Shown: positions 8,490 to 15,501 of the stretch, piece after piece
How the letters are laid out: the number at the start of each line of letters is the position of its first letter
Numbering within the stretch: the first letter of the stretch is position 1
Notes under the pieces: generated by a model
What the model saw: only the letters and a program-made list of their open reading frames with translations
Told to the model about the DNA's origin: nothing
Database searches by the model: none
Made by a program: the position numbers and the translations under genes
Assembly: GCA_964442135.1 (NCBI GenBank)
Contig: CAYTYN010000002.1
Coordinates: 1 to 64,000 of the forward strand
Length of the DNA stretch: 64,000 nucleotides
From: Avanaerovorax sp964442135
GTDB lineage: Bacteria > Bacillota > Clostridia > Peptostreptococcales > Anaerovoracaceae
Direction of reading: 5' to 3'

Positions 8490-10556
8490 CTAAAGGCCGT
8501 ACTTATTCTTCTTTCTGACCAGCTGGGTCTGGCTTATTCCGATTCCCTTTGCCGCTTTCCTGGTGGAGCCGTATTTTTCAAGAGCCTGCTTGATTATGCT
8601 CTTCTCGAAGCTATCCATCATGGACTGAAGGTCTACCTCTTCCTCAGCGGGGATTTCCCCCAAGGCGTGATCTGTATCGAAGGTTTCCCGGTGCAGCTCC
8701 CTCATCACGTCCAAAGCCGTTATGCTCTCTCCACCGGCGGATATTATCAGCCTTTGTATGGTATTCTCCAGCTCTCTTATATTCCCCGGCCAATCCTGCT
8801 GTTTCAGATATTCCTTGGCGTCCTCGTCGATACTCCTCTTCACTCCGAACTTCTTCCCGTAGGCCGCCACAAAGTGATCTGCTAAAGCAGGTATGTCTCC
8901 CGACCTTTCTCTCAAGGACGGCACCCTGATTCTGACCACGTTCAGCCTGTAGTATAAATCCCGCCTGAATTTTCCATCGTCTATGAAGTCCTCCAAATTT
9001 CTGTTGGTGGCGGAGATTATCCTGACGTTAGTCTTTACCGGCTCTGTGCCTCCGACCCTGAAAAATTCGCCGTCCTGAATGACCCGCAGCAGCTTCGCCT
9101 GCATATCCGGCTGCAGCTCGCCTATCTCGTCTAAGAATATATCCCCGTTATCCGCGAGCTCGAAATATCCCTTTTTTCCTCCTGAGGCTGCGCCGGTAAA
9201 CGCTCCCTTCTCGTACCCGAAGAACTCTGATTCCAGTAGGTTGGGGGATATGGACGCGCAGTTTACCTTTATGAAGGGCTGCATTCGCCGATTGCTGTTT
9301 TTGTGTATCAGGTTCGCCACCTTTTCCTTTCCCACGCCGGTCTCCCCTGTTATGAGAACGTTGCAATCGTATTTTGACACGGTGAGAACCTCGTCCAAAA
9401 CCTCGGCCATGGCGTGGCTTTCGCAGATAAAGCCGTCCAGAGCCTGCTGTCTTTGTCCCGACGTCTCCATAAGTCTTGTCTTCCGATTGATAGGATAGGC
9501 CGGATCGTCGTTTACGTTCCGGATGGCGGCCGCGGCCCCTTCCAGATAAGGCATGAGTTCCCTTACTATTTCTATGTCAAATTCGTCGTAGGCCTCTAAA
9601 TACCCGTCGGCGCACCTTATATCCAGCTGGCGTGATATGGATTCGGTTATGTAGAGGGAAATGTTGTAATTGTTGATAAGGTTGGCGAAGACCACTGTTC
9701 CTCCGCTCTTCGTGGCCAGTATGTTTATGGTCTCCGCTCCCGGTATGTCGGCGCAGTTTACGGATACGTCGAAAAGTCCGCCTTCTCTTATTCCCTCCAG
9801 ACATTCCAGAGGCTTCAGGATGTCCACATAGTGGACGTCGGTGAACACCTTGGCCACCAGCTCGTTAATCCTGCCGCCTTTCAGCACCGTGTCGGTTTTT
9901 TTATCTAGGAGGCATACCACCTCGGCGTCCTCTCTTGCCACCTTCCTTATGGCGTAACCGAAGAGCAGGTTGGACAAAAGGTTGTTTCCCACCACCAGAA
10001 ATCTCTTCTTTCCCACAGCCGTGTTGCTGATTCGGTAAAGAGTTCCCGACTCGTCGAAGGTGTAGAGGAGCAGGTTTATGGGTACTCCCTCGGGCCTTCT
10101 GATCAGCGGGACTTCGCTGTAGAGTATGGCGTACCCTTCCACGTCTATCTGACCCCATGCTCTGTCTATGGAGGTTATCCTGTCTATATATATGGGCACC
10201 GACGCCATGGAAGCGTTGCAGACTACCTCGTCGCCCACTTTGAAGCTCTTTCTGTTCTCGTATTCATCCCCTATTTCGGCCACCACTCCGCAGAACAGTC
10301 CTCCTGTGTCGGTAACAGGATTGTGGAGCTTTCCCCGCCTTATTACTATGTCCATAATCCGCTGTCTTATGCGCTGTTCGTTGTCGTTGGACTCCAGACA
10401 TATTTCTTTAAAGCTGGTCCCTTCGATGTGAATTCTCTTGATGTCTATGCGGATTTCTTCCGGAAAGATTTTCCTGCAGTTGTCCAGCCTCCACGCCGAC
10501 GTGGGCAAAACGTGCTTAGGCTCCAGCACTCTATTCGTTCCGTATCTATGCTTCAT
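8490..10556 (-). CDS. Sigma-54 activator with a Kdd-like sensor domain
   Basis: This 688-aa protein has three parts. Residues 1 to ~340 are colinear with Kdd, sharing YGTxRVxxPKxVLP, the GKxxNPxTxxGG region and a V-N-C segment. Its Rossmann loop is degraded to VVGNNLLSN instead of GGGGKSG, so NAD binding and catalysis are probably lost. Residues ~375-610 are an AAA+ domain with Walker A GETGVGK (404-410), GAFTGA (451-456) and Walker B IFLDEI (473-478). Residues ~645-688 are a Fis/TyrR-like HTH. The likely role is sensing 3,5-diaminohexanoate or a related intermediate and activating sigma-54 RNA polymerase at kal. The architecture is seen directly; ligand and targets are inferred. The ATG at 10556 overlaps a short leader ORF. 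Confidence 0.92.
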   Translation of the reverse strand: MKHRYGTNRVLEPKHVLPTSAWRLDNCRKIFPEEIRIDIKRIHIEGTSFKEICLESNDNEQRIRQRIMDIVIRRGKLHNPVTDTGGLFCGVVAEIGDEYENRKSFKVGDEVVCNASMASVPIYIDRITSIDRAWGQIDVEGYAILYSEVPLIRRPEGVPINLLLYTFDESGTLYRISNTAVGKKRFLVVGNNLLSNLLFGYAIRKVAREDAEVVCLLDKKTDTVLKGGRINELVAKVFTDVHYVDILKPLECLEGIREGGLFDVSVNCADIPGAETINILATKSGGTVVFANLINNYNISLYITESISRQLDIRCADGYLEAYDEFDIEIVRELMPYLEGAAAAIRNVNDDPAYPINRKTRLMETSGQRQQALDGFICESHAMAEVLDEVLTVSKYDCNVLITGETGVGKEKVANLIHKNSNRRMQPFIKVNCASISPNLLESEFFGYEKGAFTGAASGGKKGYFELADNGDIFLDEIGELQPDMQAKLLRVIQDGEFFRVGGTEPVKTNVRIISATNRNLEDFIDDGKFRRDLYYRLNVVRIRVPSLRERSGDIPALADHFVAAYGKKFGVKRSIDEDAKEYLKQQDWPGNIRELENTIQRLIISAGGESITALDVMRELHRETFDTDHALGEIPAEEEVDLQSMMDSFEKSIIKQALEKYGSTRKAAKGIGISQTQLVRKKNKYGL

Positions 10557-10621
10557 AAGCAGCTCACTCTCTTCGTTTTCACTCTTTTCGCTCCGTATCT
10601 ATGCTTCATAACCAGTTCACT
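10536..10621. repeat. Duplicated start region of the regulator gene
   Basis: About 33 bp spanning the regulator start codon (10536-10568) are repeated 53 bp upstream (10589-10621) with three differences. The copies share the segment encoding M-K-H-R-Y-G. Similarity continues weakly into the next few codons. A tandem duplication of the 5' end of the gene is the simplest explanation. Confidence 0.8.
10553..10609 (-). CDS. 18-codon leader ORF overlapping the regulator start
   Basis: The upstream copy of the duplicated start region has its own ATG. It reads MKHRYGAKRVKTKRVSCL and stops at a TGA that overlaps the regulator ATG as ATGA. The peptide has four Lys and three Arg. It could couple translation of the regulator to the leader, or be a non-functional duplication by-product. 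Both starts have only weak purine-rich ribosome binding sites. Translation is unproven. Confidence 0.35.
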   Translation of the reverse strand: MKHRYGAKRVKTKRVSCL

Positions 10622-10633
10622 TCTAAGATACGT

Positions 10634-10649
10634 GAACCATTATCGGTTC
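10634..10649. promoter_or_regulatory. GAAC-N8-GTTC palindrome between regulator and kal
   Basis: The site can be read as a longer perfect palindrome, TGAACC-ATTATC-GGTTCA. It is about 30 bp upstream of the kal -24 element and just downstream of the predicted regulator transcription start. It could therefore serve both as activator site for kal and as autoregulatory operator. Confidence 0.6.
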
Positions 10650-10667
10650 AAATTTTACGTAATTCCA

Positions 10668-10696
10668 ATGATAAACCATTGGCACGTCTTTTGCAA
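10668..10696 (-). promoter_or_regulatory. Sigma-A-like promoter of the regulator gene
   Basis: On the minus strand, TTGCAA (10691-10696) and TATCAT (10668-10673) are exactly 17 bp apart. The -35 hexamer lies on top of the -12 element of the divergent sigma-54 promoter, so the two polymerases should exclude one another. Confidence 0.5.
10680..10695 (+). promoter_or_regulatory. Sigma-54 (-24/-12) promoter of kal
   Basis: TGGCAC-N5-TTGCA matches the consensus. GG at 10681-10682 and GC at 10693-10694 are separated by exactly 10 bp. The start site would be near 10706, about 55 bp before the kal ATG. The divergent neighbour encodes a GAFTGA-containing activator, which supports the assignment. Confidence 0.88.
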
Positions 10697-10759
10697 CTAT
10701 ATTTCTGTGAGAAGGAGAAATGGGATAAGCTTTTGATAGATCAAAGGAGAGTTTTAAAA

Positions 10760-11152
10760 ATGTCTGAGAAAATCACATCTATGATCAGAGTCAGGATGTC
10801 TGCTAAGGACGCCCATTACGGCGGAAACCTAGTCGACGGGGCTCACATGGTTCACCTCTTCGGGGATGTTGCCACCGAGCTTCTCATCAAGCTTGACGGA
10901 GATGAGGGTCTCTTCTGCGCTTACGATAACGTGGAATTCCTCGCCCCTACTTACGCCGGCGACTATATCGAGGCTGTAGGCGAGATCACCAAGATTGGAA
11001 ACACCTCCAGGCAGATGAAGTTCGAGGCGAGAAAGGTGGTTGCGACGAGACCTGACATCAGTCCTTCCGCTGCCGATTTCCTCGAGGAGCCTATCGTAGT
11101 TGCCAGAGCTACCGGTACCTGCGTAACTCCTAAGGACTGCAAGAGAAAGTAG
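10760..11152 (+). CDS. kal: 3-aminobutyryl-CoA ammonia-lyase (Kal)
   Basis: This hotdog-fold enzyme eliminates ammonia from L-3-aminobutyryl-CoA to give crotonyl-CoA, a late step of lysine fermentation. The 130-aa protein begins MSEKITSMIRVRMS and has the conserved segment HYGGNLVDGA and a D-x-VEFLAP region as in known Kal proteins. The upstream extension of the frame (from 10601) is non-coding: AAAGGAG lies 10 bp before the ATG at 10760, and the sigma-54 promoter lies inside the extension. The gene is divergent from the rest of the cluster and followed by a terminator, so it is monocistronic. Confidence 0.93.
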   Translation: MSEKITSMIRVRMSAKDAHYGGNLVDGAHMVHLFGDVATELLIKLDGDEGLFCAYDNVEFLAPTYAGDYIEAVGEITKIGNTSRQMKFEARKVVATRPDISPSAADFLEEPIVVARATGTCVTPKDCKRK

Positions 11153-11189
11153 CCTTTTTCACATCACAATCTAAAAACATGGGTTATGA

Positions 11190-11237
11190 AAAACGCCTGC
11201 AGATAGAAATTATCGCTCCCTTCCGCAGGTGTTTTTT
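11190..11237 (+). terminator. Rho-independent terminator of kal
   Basis: ACGCCTGC and GCAGGTGT pair over 8 bp, including one G-U pair. Six T residues follow on the + strand, about 40 bp after the kal stop codon. Confidence 0.75.
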
Positions 11238-11281
11238 CTGTGTTATTTTTCATTTCATGGGCGGGAATCGGGCGCGCCCTG

Positions 11282-11670
11282 TTAAAACATGACGTCCATC
11301 ATCCTGCCGATTTTATCCGTATCTATAGAACCATCGGCGCTGTCGAATGTGAAGTACACATCATCCCATGGCCTGAACCCGACAGCGCAATACTTCTCCA
11401 TCTTTCTCAAAAATCCGCGCATATAATCATGTCTATCCAGCATACCGCAGTGTTCTAGGTAGACCAGCCGATTTTCATCCCGAACGCCTATAGTAAAATC
11501 CGGCACCAGCGTATTCCCGTCCGGCAGGTGCAAAACCTCTTCATAGTGATATGGTATTCCCCTCTCGTGGAGCATGACTGCGATTATGAGCTCTGATTTG
11601 GAGCGCACCAGCTCGCCCTTCGCAGTCCTGTGAATTTTCTGCTCCGTATACATCTGCCCTTTCTCGTAAT
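11282..11670 (-). CDS. C-terminal fragment of a PD-(D/E)XK nuclease-like protein
   Basis: About 130 residues remain, cut by the scaffold gap at their 5' end. The visible pattern is LVRSKSELIIA, then PDFTIGV, then VYLEHCG, which fits the E...PD...ExK-like core of the restriction-endonuclease fold. The catalytic lysine is replaced by other residues in the last motif. Similar orphan proteins of unknown function occur in Clostridia, often near mobile DNA. The sequence across the gap (11771-11870) is AT-rich and not coding in this frame, so most of the gene lies in the missing sequence or has been lost. The family call is tentative. Confidence 0.55.
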
Positions 11671-11770
11671 NNNNNNNNNNNNNNNNNNNNNNNNNNNNNN
11701 NNNNNNNNNNNNNNNNNNNNNNNNNNNNNNNNNNNNNNNNNNNNNNNNNNNNNNNNNNNNNNNNNNNNNN
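11671..11770. other. 100-N scaffold gap
   Basis: This is a run of 100 N that interrupts the nuclease-like gene. The flanks share no overlap, so real sequence of unknown length is missing. From the gap to rluB (11771-12011) there is only AT-rich non-coding sequence, a terminator, an 11-bp direct repeat (TTTTCAGTCAT, twice within about 40 bp) and a TTTGGT/ACCAAA inverted repeat. Confidence 0.85.
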
Positions 11771-11865
11771 TATATCACGTTTTGATTTTGGATACAATAT
11801 TTTACAGGAAATAATTTCTATTTTTGTTGTATATTGTGATAAATGCTGCTTACGATTAAAGCCAA

Positions 11866-11899
11866 TAAAAAATTGCCTGTGGACGGCATTACAGGCAAT
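11866..11899 (-). terminator. Rho-independent terminator after rluB
   Basis: ATTGCCTGT (11872-11880) and ACAGGCAAT (11891-11899) form a perfect 9-bp stem. On the minus strand a T6 run follows. It should end the scfA-scfB-rluB transcript. Confidence 0.75.
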
Positions 11900-12011
11900 G
11901 TATGCGGATTTTTGTCTGTTTTTCAGTCATTTTGCGCGATTTTCAGTCATCTCAGTTTGGTTTAATCGCTTTTGACCAAACTCGGCATTTCCGCTCGCGC
12001 GCCTGTCGGGT

Positions 12012-12731
12012 CTACGGGCGGGTCGAGGCGCGGGCAACGAGACCGTCTACCTCAGATTTTGTCAGCTTGCGGTAGTGACCCGAAGCTAAATGAGCCAGCT
12101 TTACGTCGCCAATGGCTATTCTGGTAAGCTCTTGCACCGGATTCCCCACAGCTGCGAACATCTTTCGCACCTGACGGTTCTTTCCCTCATGGATGGTTAT
12201 GTCCACTACGGTCGAGCGCCGGTAGCCCCGAACCACCTCTACCTTGGCGCGGGAGGTCACGAAGCCGCCAATGTCCACGCCTCTGCGAAGGGCGCTGCAC
12301 TTTTTGTCAGAGAGAACTCCGGCTACACGAGCCCGGTATGTCTTAGGCAGCTCGTGTTTTGGATGGGTCAGCTTATAAGCGAAATCGCCGTCGTTGGTCA
12401 GAATCAGCAGGCCGGACGTATTGTAATCCAGTCTGCCCACAGGGAACACTCTGCCGTCCACATCTGCGACAAGGTCGAGGACTGTATCTCTGCCGTATTC
12501 GTCGTCGGATGTGGTGACGAAGCCGATGGGTTTATTTAGGAGCAGGTAGATCTTCTCCGTTTCCGTCTGAAGTGGGCGTCCGTCCACATCTACCACGTCG
12601 CCGTCCTTTACGTCGTATCCCGGTTCGTCTAATACCAGACCATTGACCTTGACACGGCCTGCCTTTATAAGCCGGTCAGCCTCCCTGCGGCTGGCAATGC
12701 CTGCGGCCGCTATGTACTTATTTATCCTCAT
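12012..12731 (-). CDS. rluB: RluB/RsuA-family rRNA pseudouridine synthase
   Basis: The N-terminal S4 RNA-binding domain (MRINKYIAAAGIASRREADRL) is followed by a pseudouridine synthase domain. Its catalytic segment is GRLDYNTSGLLILTNDG near residues 98-114, with the active-site Asp in R-L-D. The 239-aa length is typical. It would modify 23S or 16S rRNA; RluB, which acts on 23S position 2605, is the commonest match, but RsuA and RluE/F relatives cannot be excluded. The start ATG overlaps the 3' end of scfB by 14 bp, so translation is coupled to the SCIFF maturase gene. Confidence 0.9.
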   Translation of the reverse strand: MRINKYIAAAGIASRREADRLIKAGRVKVNGLVLDEPGYDVKDGDVVDVDGRPLQTETEKIYLLLNKPIGFVTTSDDEYGRDTVLDLVADVDGRVFPVGRLDYNTSGLLILTNDGDFAYKLTHPKHELPKTYRARVAGVLSDKKCSALRRGVDIGGFVTSRAKVEVVRGYRRSTVVDITIHEGKNRQVRKMFAAVGNPVQELTRIAIGDVKLAHLASGHYRKLTKSEVDGLVARASTRP

Positions 12732-14121
12732 GGTTCATATTCTCCGCCACCTGAATCATGATGGCACATTCCATTCTTTTGCGGAAAAGCTCACAGCCGT
12801 ACTCGTATACATCGCGGATGTCTCCTGTGGCATGGTAGGCGTTAGCCGCACAGCCTCCGCTGCAGTAGAGCCTTGCCCAGCAGTCCCGACACCCGGGTCT
12901 CGCGTAAACGTTGCACAGCTTGAACTCCTGTTTCCTTTCCTCGTTGGTGACTCCGTTCCGGATATCCCCCATCTTATACTTTTCGTCGCCGACGAACTGA
13001 TGACAGGGGTACAGATCTCCCCAAGGGGTTACGGCAAAATACTCAGTGCCCGAACCGCAGCCCGATATCCTCTTATATATACAAGGCCCGTGAGTTAAAT
13101 CTATCATGTAGTGGTAGAATGTAAAGGCTCTGCCTTCCTTCTTCCTCTTTATCATTTCCTCAGCTAAGATCTCGTACTGCTCGAAAAGCTTTGGCATATC
13201 CTCCTCTGTCAAAGCGTATGGGTCGTCAGGGGAACAAACCACCGGCTCCATTGAAAGCTCTGTAAAGCCCAGATCCGCCATGTGGAAGACGTCATCGGTG
13301 AAATCCACGTTATTGTGGGTGTAGGTTCCGCGGATGTAGTAGTTTTTTCCGCCTCGGGCCTCAACCAGCTTCTTGAATTTCGGCACTACCGTGTCGTAGC
13401 TTCCCCTGCCGTCGTAAAATTTTCTAAGTCGGTCGTGCACCTCTTTTCGGCCGTCAAGGCTGAGCACTACGTTGTGCATTTCCTTGTTGGCGAAGTCTAT
13501 TACATCATCGTCTATGCCTACCCCGTTGGTGGTCAGGGTGAAGCGGAAGTTCTTATTTCGTTCCTTTTCTATGAAACGGGCATAGCGGACTGTTTCCTTT
13601 ACCACATCCCAGTTCATGAGAGGCTCCCCTCCGAAGAAGTCCACCTCCAGATTGTGCCTGTCTCCCGAGTTCTCTACGAGAAAGTCGATTGCTCTTTTTC
13701 CCGTCTCAAGGCTCATAAGACCACGCTCCCCGTTAAAGTTCCCCTGGCCGGCAAAGCAGTATGAGCAGTTAAGGTTGCAGGTATGAGCCACGTGGAGACA
13801 AAGGGCCTTAATCTCCGTGCGGCGCTCCTTGAGGTCGGCCCCGTTAGGCTCGAAGATGTCCTCGGTAAACAGCTTTCCTGCCGCCTTAAGCTCTTCTATA
13901 TCGTCTATCACCGATTCTATCTCAGAGGGCGTGACGTCTTCTCTGTCGCCGTACCTTTCCATGATTTTATCCACGATGTCTGTCCGGTCTTCCGTACCGG
14001 CCCGAGCATCCGCACAAAAAAGTTGGATGATGTCATAAGCCACATCATCCACACAATGTACACTGCCACTATAAACGTCCAGTACGATGTTGTATCCGTT
14101 TAGTTTATACTGATGTATCAT
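12718..14121 (-). CDS. scfB: SCIFF peptide radical SAM maturase (ScfB)
   Basis: This radical SAM/SPASM enzyme installs thioether crosslinks in the six-cysteine SCIFF peptide. The N-terminal ~100 residues form the peptide-recognition region. The CX3CX2C motif is at Cys115, Cys119 and Cys122 (TCNLNCSYC). A cysteine-rich SPASM domain follows, with CGSG, YPCHQF and GCRDCWARLYCSGGC. The 467-aa length is typical. The start codon overlaps the scfA stop by one base (TAATG). The substrate gene directly upstream confirms the assignment. The biological role of SCIFF in Clostridia is still unclear. Confidence 0.95.
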   Translation of the reverse strand: MIHQYKLNGYNIVLDVYSGSVHCVDDVAYDIIQLFCADARAGTEDRTDIVDKIMERYGDREDVTPSEIESVIDDIEELKAAGKLFTEDIFEPNGADLKERRTEIKALCLHVAHTCNLNCSYCFAGQGNFNGERGLMSLETGKRAIDFLVENSGDRHNLEVDFFGGEPLMNWDVVKETVRYARFIEKERNKNFRFTLTTNGVGIDDDVIDFANKEMHNVVLSLDGRKEVHDRLRKFYDGRGSYDTVVPKFKKLVEARGGKNYYIRGTYTHNNVDFTDDVFHMADLGFTELSMEPVVCSPDDPYALTEEDMPKLFEQYEILAEEMIKRKKEGRAFTFYHYMIDLTHGPCIYKRISGCGSGTEYFAVTPWGDLYPCHQFVGDEKYKMGDIRNGVTNEERKQEFKLCNVYARPGCRDCWARLYCSGGCAANAYHATGDIRDVYEYGCELFRKRMECAIMIQVAENMNHEDK

Positions 14122-14264
14122 TAGTTCTTCTTTTCACACTCCTGATTGGCAACGCCGCAGGAAGTCTTGCATGCGGATTGGCAGGAAGTCTGGCACTCTC
14201 CGCAGCCTCCGTTTTCCATGCTCTTCTTAAGATCTCTGGTCTCTATGGTAGTTATTCTTTTCAT
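14121..14264 (-). CDS. scfA: SCIFF ribosomal peptide precursor (ScfA)
   Basis: This 47-aa peptide begins MKRITTIETRDLKKSME and has exactly six cysteines, at positions 21, 24, 28, 32, 36 and 43, in a Gly/Ser/Thr-rich C-terminal part. It matches the six-cysteines-in-forty-five-residues class of ranthipeptide precursors, including the near-invariant N-terminal leader. AAGGAAGG lies 6-7 bp before the ATG. It is followed by scfB with a one-base overlap and preceded by a consensus promoter. It is short and easily missed in gene calling. Confidence 0.95.
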   Translation of the reverse strand: MKRITTIETRDLKKSMENGGCGECQTSCQSACKTSCGVANQECEKKN

Positions 14265-14303
14265 CAGTATTACCTTCCTTCGCTGAAATTTTAACCCATC
14301 CTA

Positions 14304-14332
14304 ATTCTACTAATTTATCCTTACCGTGTCAA
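14304..14332 (-). promoter_or_regulatory. Sigma-A promoter of scfAB-rluB
   Basis: TTGACA (14327-14332) and TAGAAT (14304-14309) on the minus strand are exactly 17 bp apart, about 40 bp before scfA. The -35 lies in a ~20-bp unit that is tandemly repeated (about 14322-14361), so a second TTGACA lies 20 bp further upstream. Confidence 0.8.
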
Positions 14333-14390
14333 TACCCGCATAACCGTGTCAACACCCGCATTGACACCGATACCAGCCTATGCGGAGGTC

Positions 14391-15401
14391 TTACGAAATT
14401 CCCGGGTTTCGCTCCGCCTTCTCCGCCTCTCTGTTTTCGTTTACGATTTTAACCTTCCTGCGGTATTTTTCCGCCATCTCCGTATTTCCTTCTGCCCGAT
14501 AAATGGAAGCCAGAGCCTCCATGACCTGAGTGTTGGACGGAGACAAGGGCAGCACCCTCAAGAGACATTCCTTTGCGGCCTCATCGTCTCCCAGCTCGTC
14601 GTATGCCAACCCCAGATAATACCAGAGAGGCCACCAGTTATTGAACCGAGGATCTTCTCTGTACCCCTCCAGAATCCGGATACCCTCCCGAAGGCGGCCT
14701 GACAAGATCATGTTATAGCCCTCCTCGATTTTAACGGGTTCCTTCAGCTTCTCCTGCCATTCGCCGATTTCTTTCTTCATATCGTCATTAGACGAAAGTT
14801 TCATGAAGTCGTCCCACGTCAGCTTTGCCTTAATGTAAAGACCCATGTTAAGGTATGCGTAGCCCAGGAAATAAAATCCCATGTCGAAATCCGGCTTTGT
14901 CATGGTAAGCTTCTCGAAAGCCTCCAGAGCTTCTGCCTTGAATCTGCCCACAAAATCTTCATCCTCGCCCCTCTCATAAGCGTCCCTGCACGCCCTTCCG
15001 TAGCAGTACAGTGCGTCAGGATTTTCCGGATCTATGAGGAGCGCCGCCCTGAACATTATGCAGGCATAATCAAAGTCCTTCTTCGCCGCTCCGTCCACGC
15101 CTTCGTTTATGAGAGGCTTTGCGAATTCCTTGGTGAAGAGCCGTGTTATATAAGCTATGTAGCTTTCTCTGTGTTTAAAGTTTATGTCGCAGCCTATGAC
15201 AAAGGCCATGTTCTGCCCTATTTTAAGAGTGGTCAGGCCCGAAACCTCGCCTACGCGCACGGGAACAGGCACGCCGGACAGAATATCGTCCAGTCCGGCT
15301 TTCTTCAGATAATTATCGGAAAGCTGATCGAATATCATCTCCCTAAGGTGTGGAATGAGATACTTCCCTATGCGATCAGGTATGTGGTTTTCCGCTGTCA
15401 T
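14391..15401 (-). CDS. TPR-repeat protein of unknown function
   Basis: This 336-aa soluble protein has no signal peptide or membrane segment. The second half contains tetratricopeptide-like repeats, for example PDALYCYGRACRDAYE, MGFYFLGYAYLNMGLY, WPLWYYLGLAYDELGD and VMEALASIYRAEGN. The first ~100 residues are not repeated and match nothing I recognise. TPR arrays usually mediate protein contacts. The gene lies between scfA and a radical SAM gene on the same strand. It has a weak ribosome binding site. No specific function can be assigned. Confidence 0.75.
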   Translation of the reverse strand: MTAENHIPDRIGKYLIPHLREMIFDQLSDNYLKKAGLDDILSGVPVPVRVGEVSGLTTLKIGQNMAFVIGCDINFKHRESYIAYITRLFTKEFAKPLINEGVDGAAKKDFDYACIMFRAALLIDPENPDALYCYGRACRDAYERGEDEDFVGRFKAEALEAFEKLTMTKPDFDMGFYFLGYAYLNMGLYIKAKLTWDDFMKLSSNDDMKKEIGEWQEKLKEPVKIEEGYNMILSGRLREGIRILEGYREDPRFNNWWPLWYYLGLAYDELGDDEAAKECLLRVLPLSPSNTQVMEALASIYRAEGNTEMAEKYRRKVKIVNENREAEKAERNPGIS

Positions 15402-15501
15402 TTATATGTCCCAACCCTTTCTAATAACGCTCTTAACCGCTTCAGTACGGCGCGCCCGCCTCGAAGCGGTGTAATCCTCTCCGGATGGCGTGCTCCTCCT
15501 T

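Noticed and set aside
10601..10759. N-terminal extension of kal in the open frame
   Set aside because: It contains the sigma-54 promoter and palindrome; AAAGGAG and family length point to the ATG at 10760.
11771..11865. Interrupted inverted repeat with TATCAC/GTGATA ends
   Set aside because: Arms are short and imperfect in AT-rich DNA and could occur by chance.
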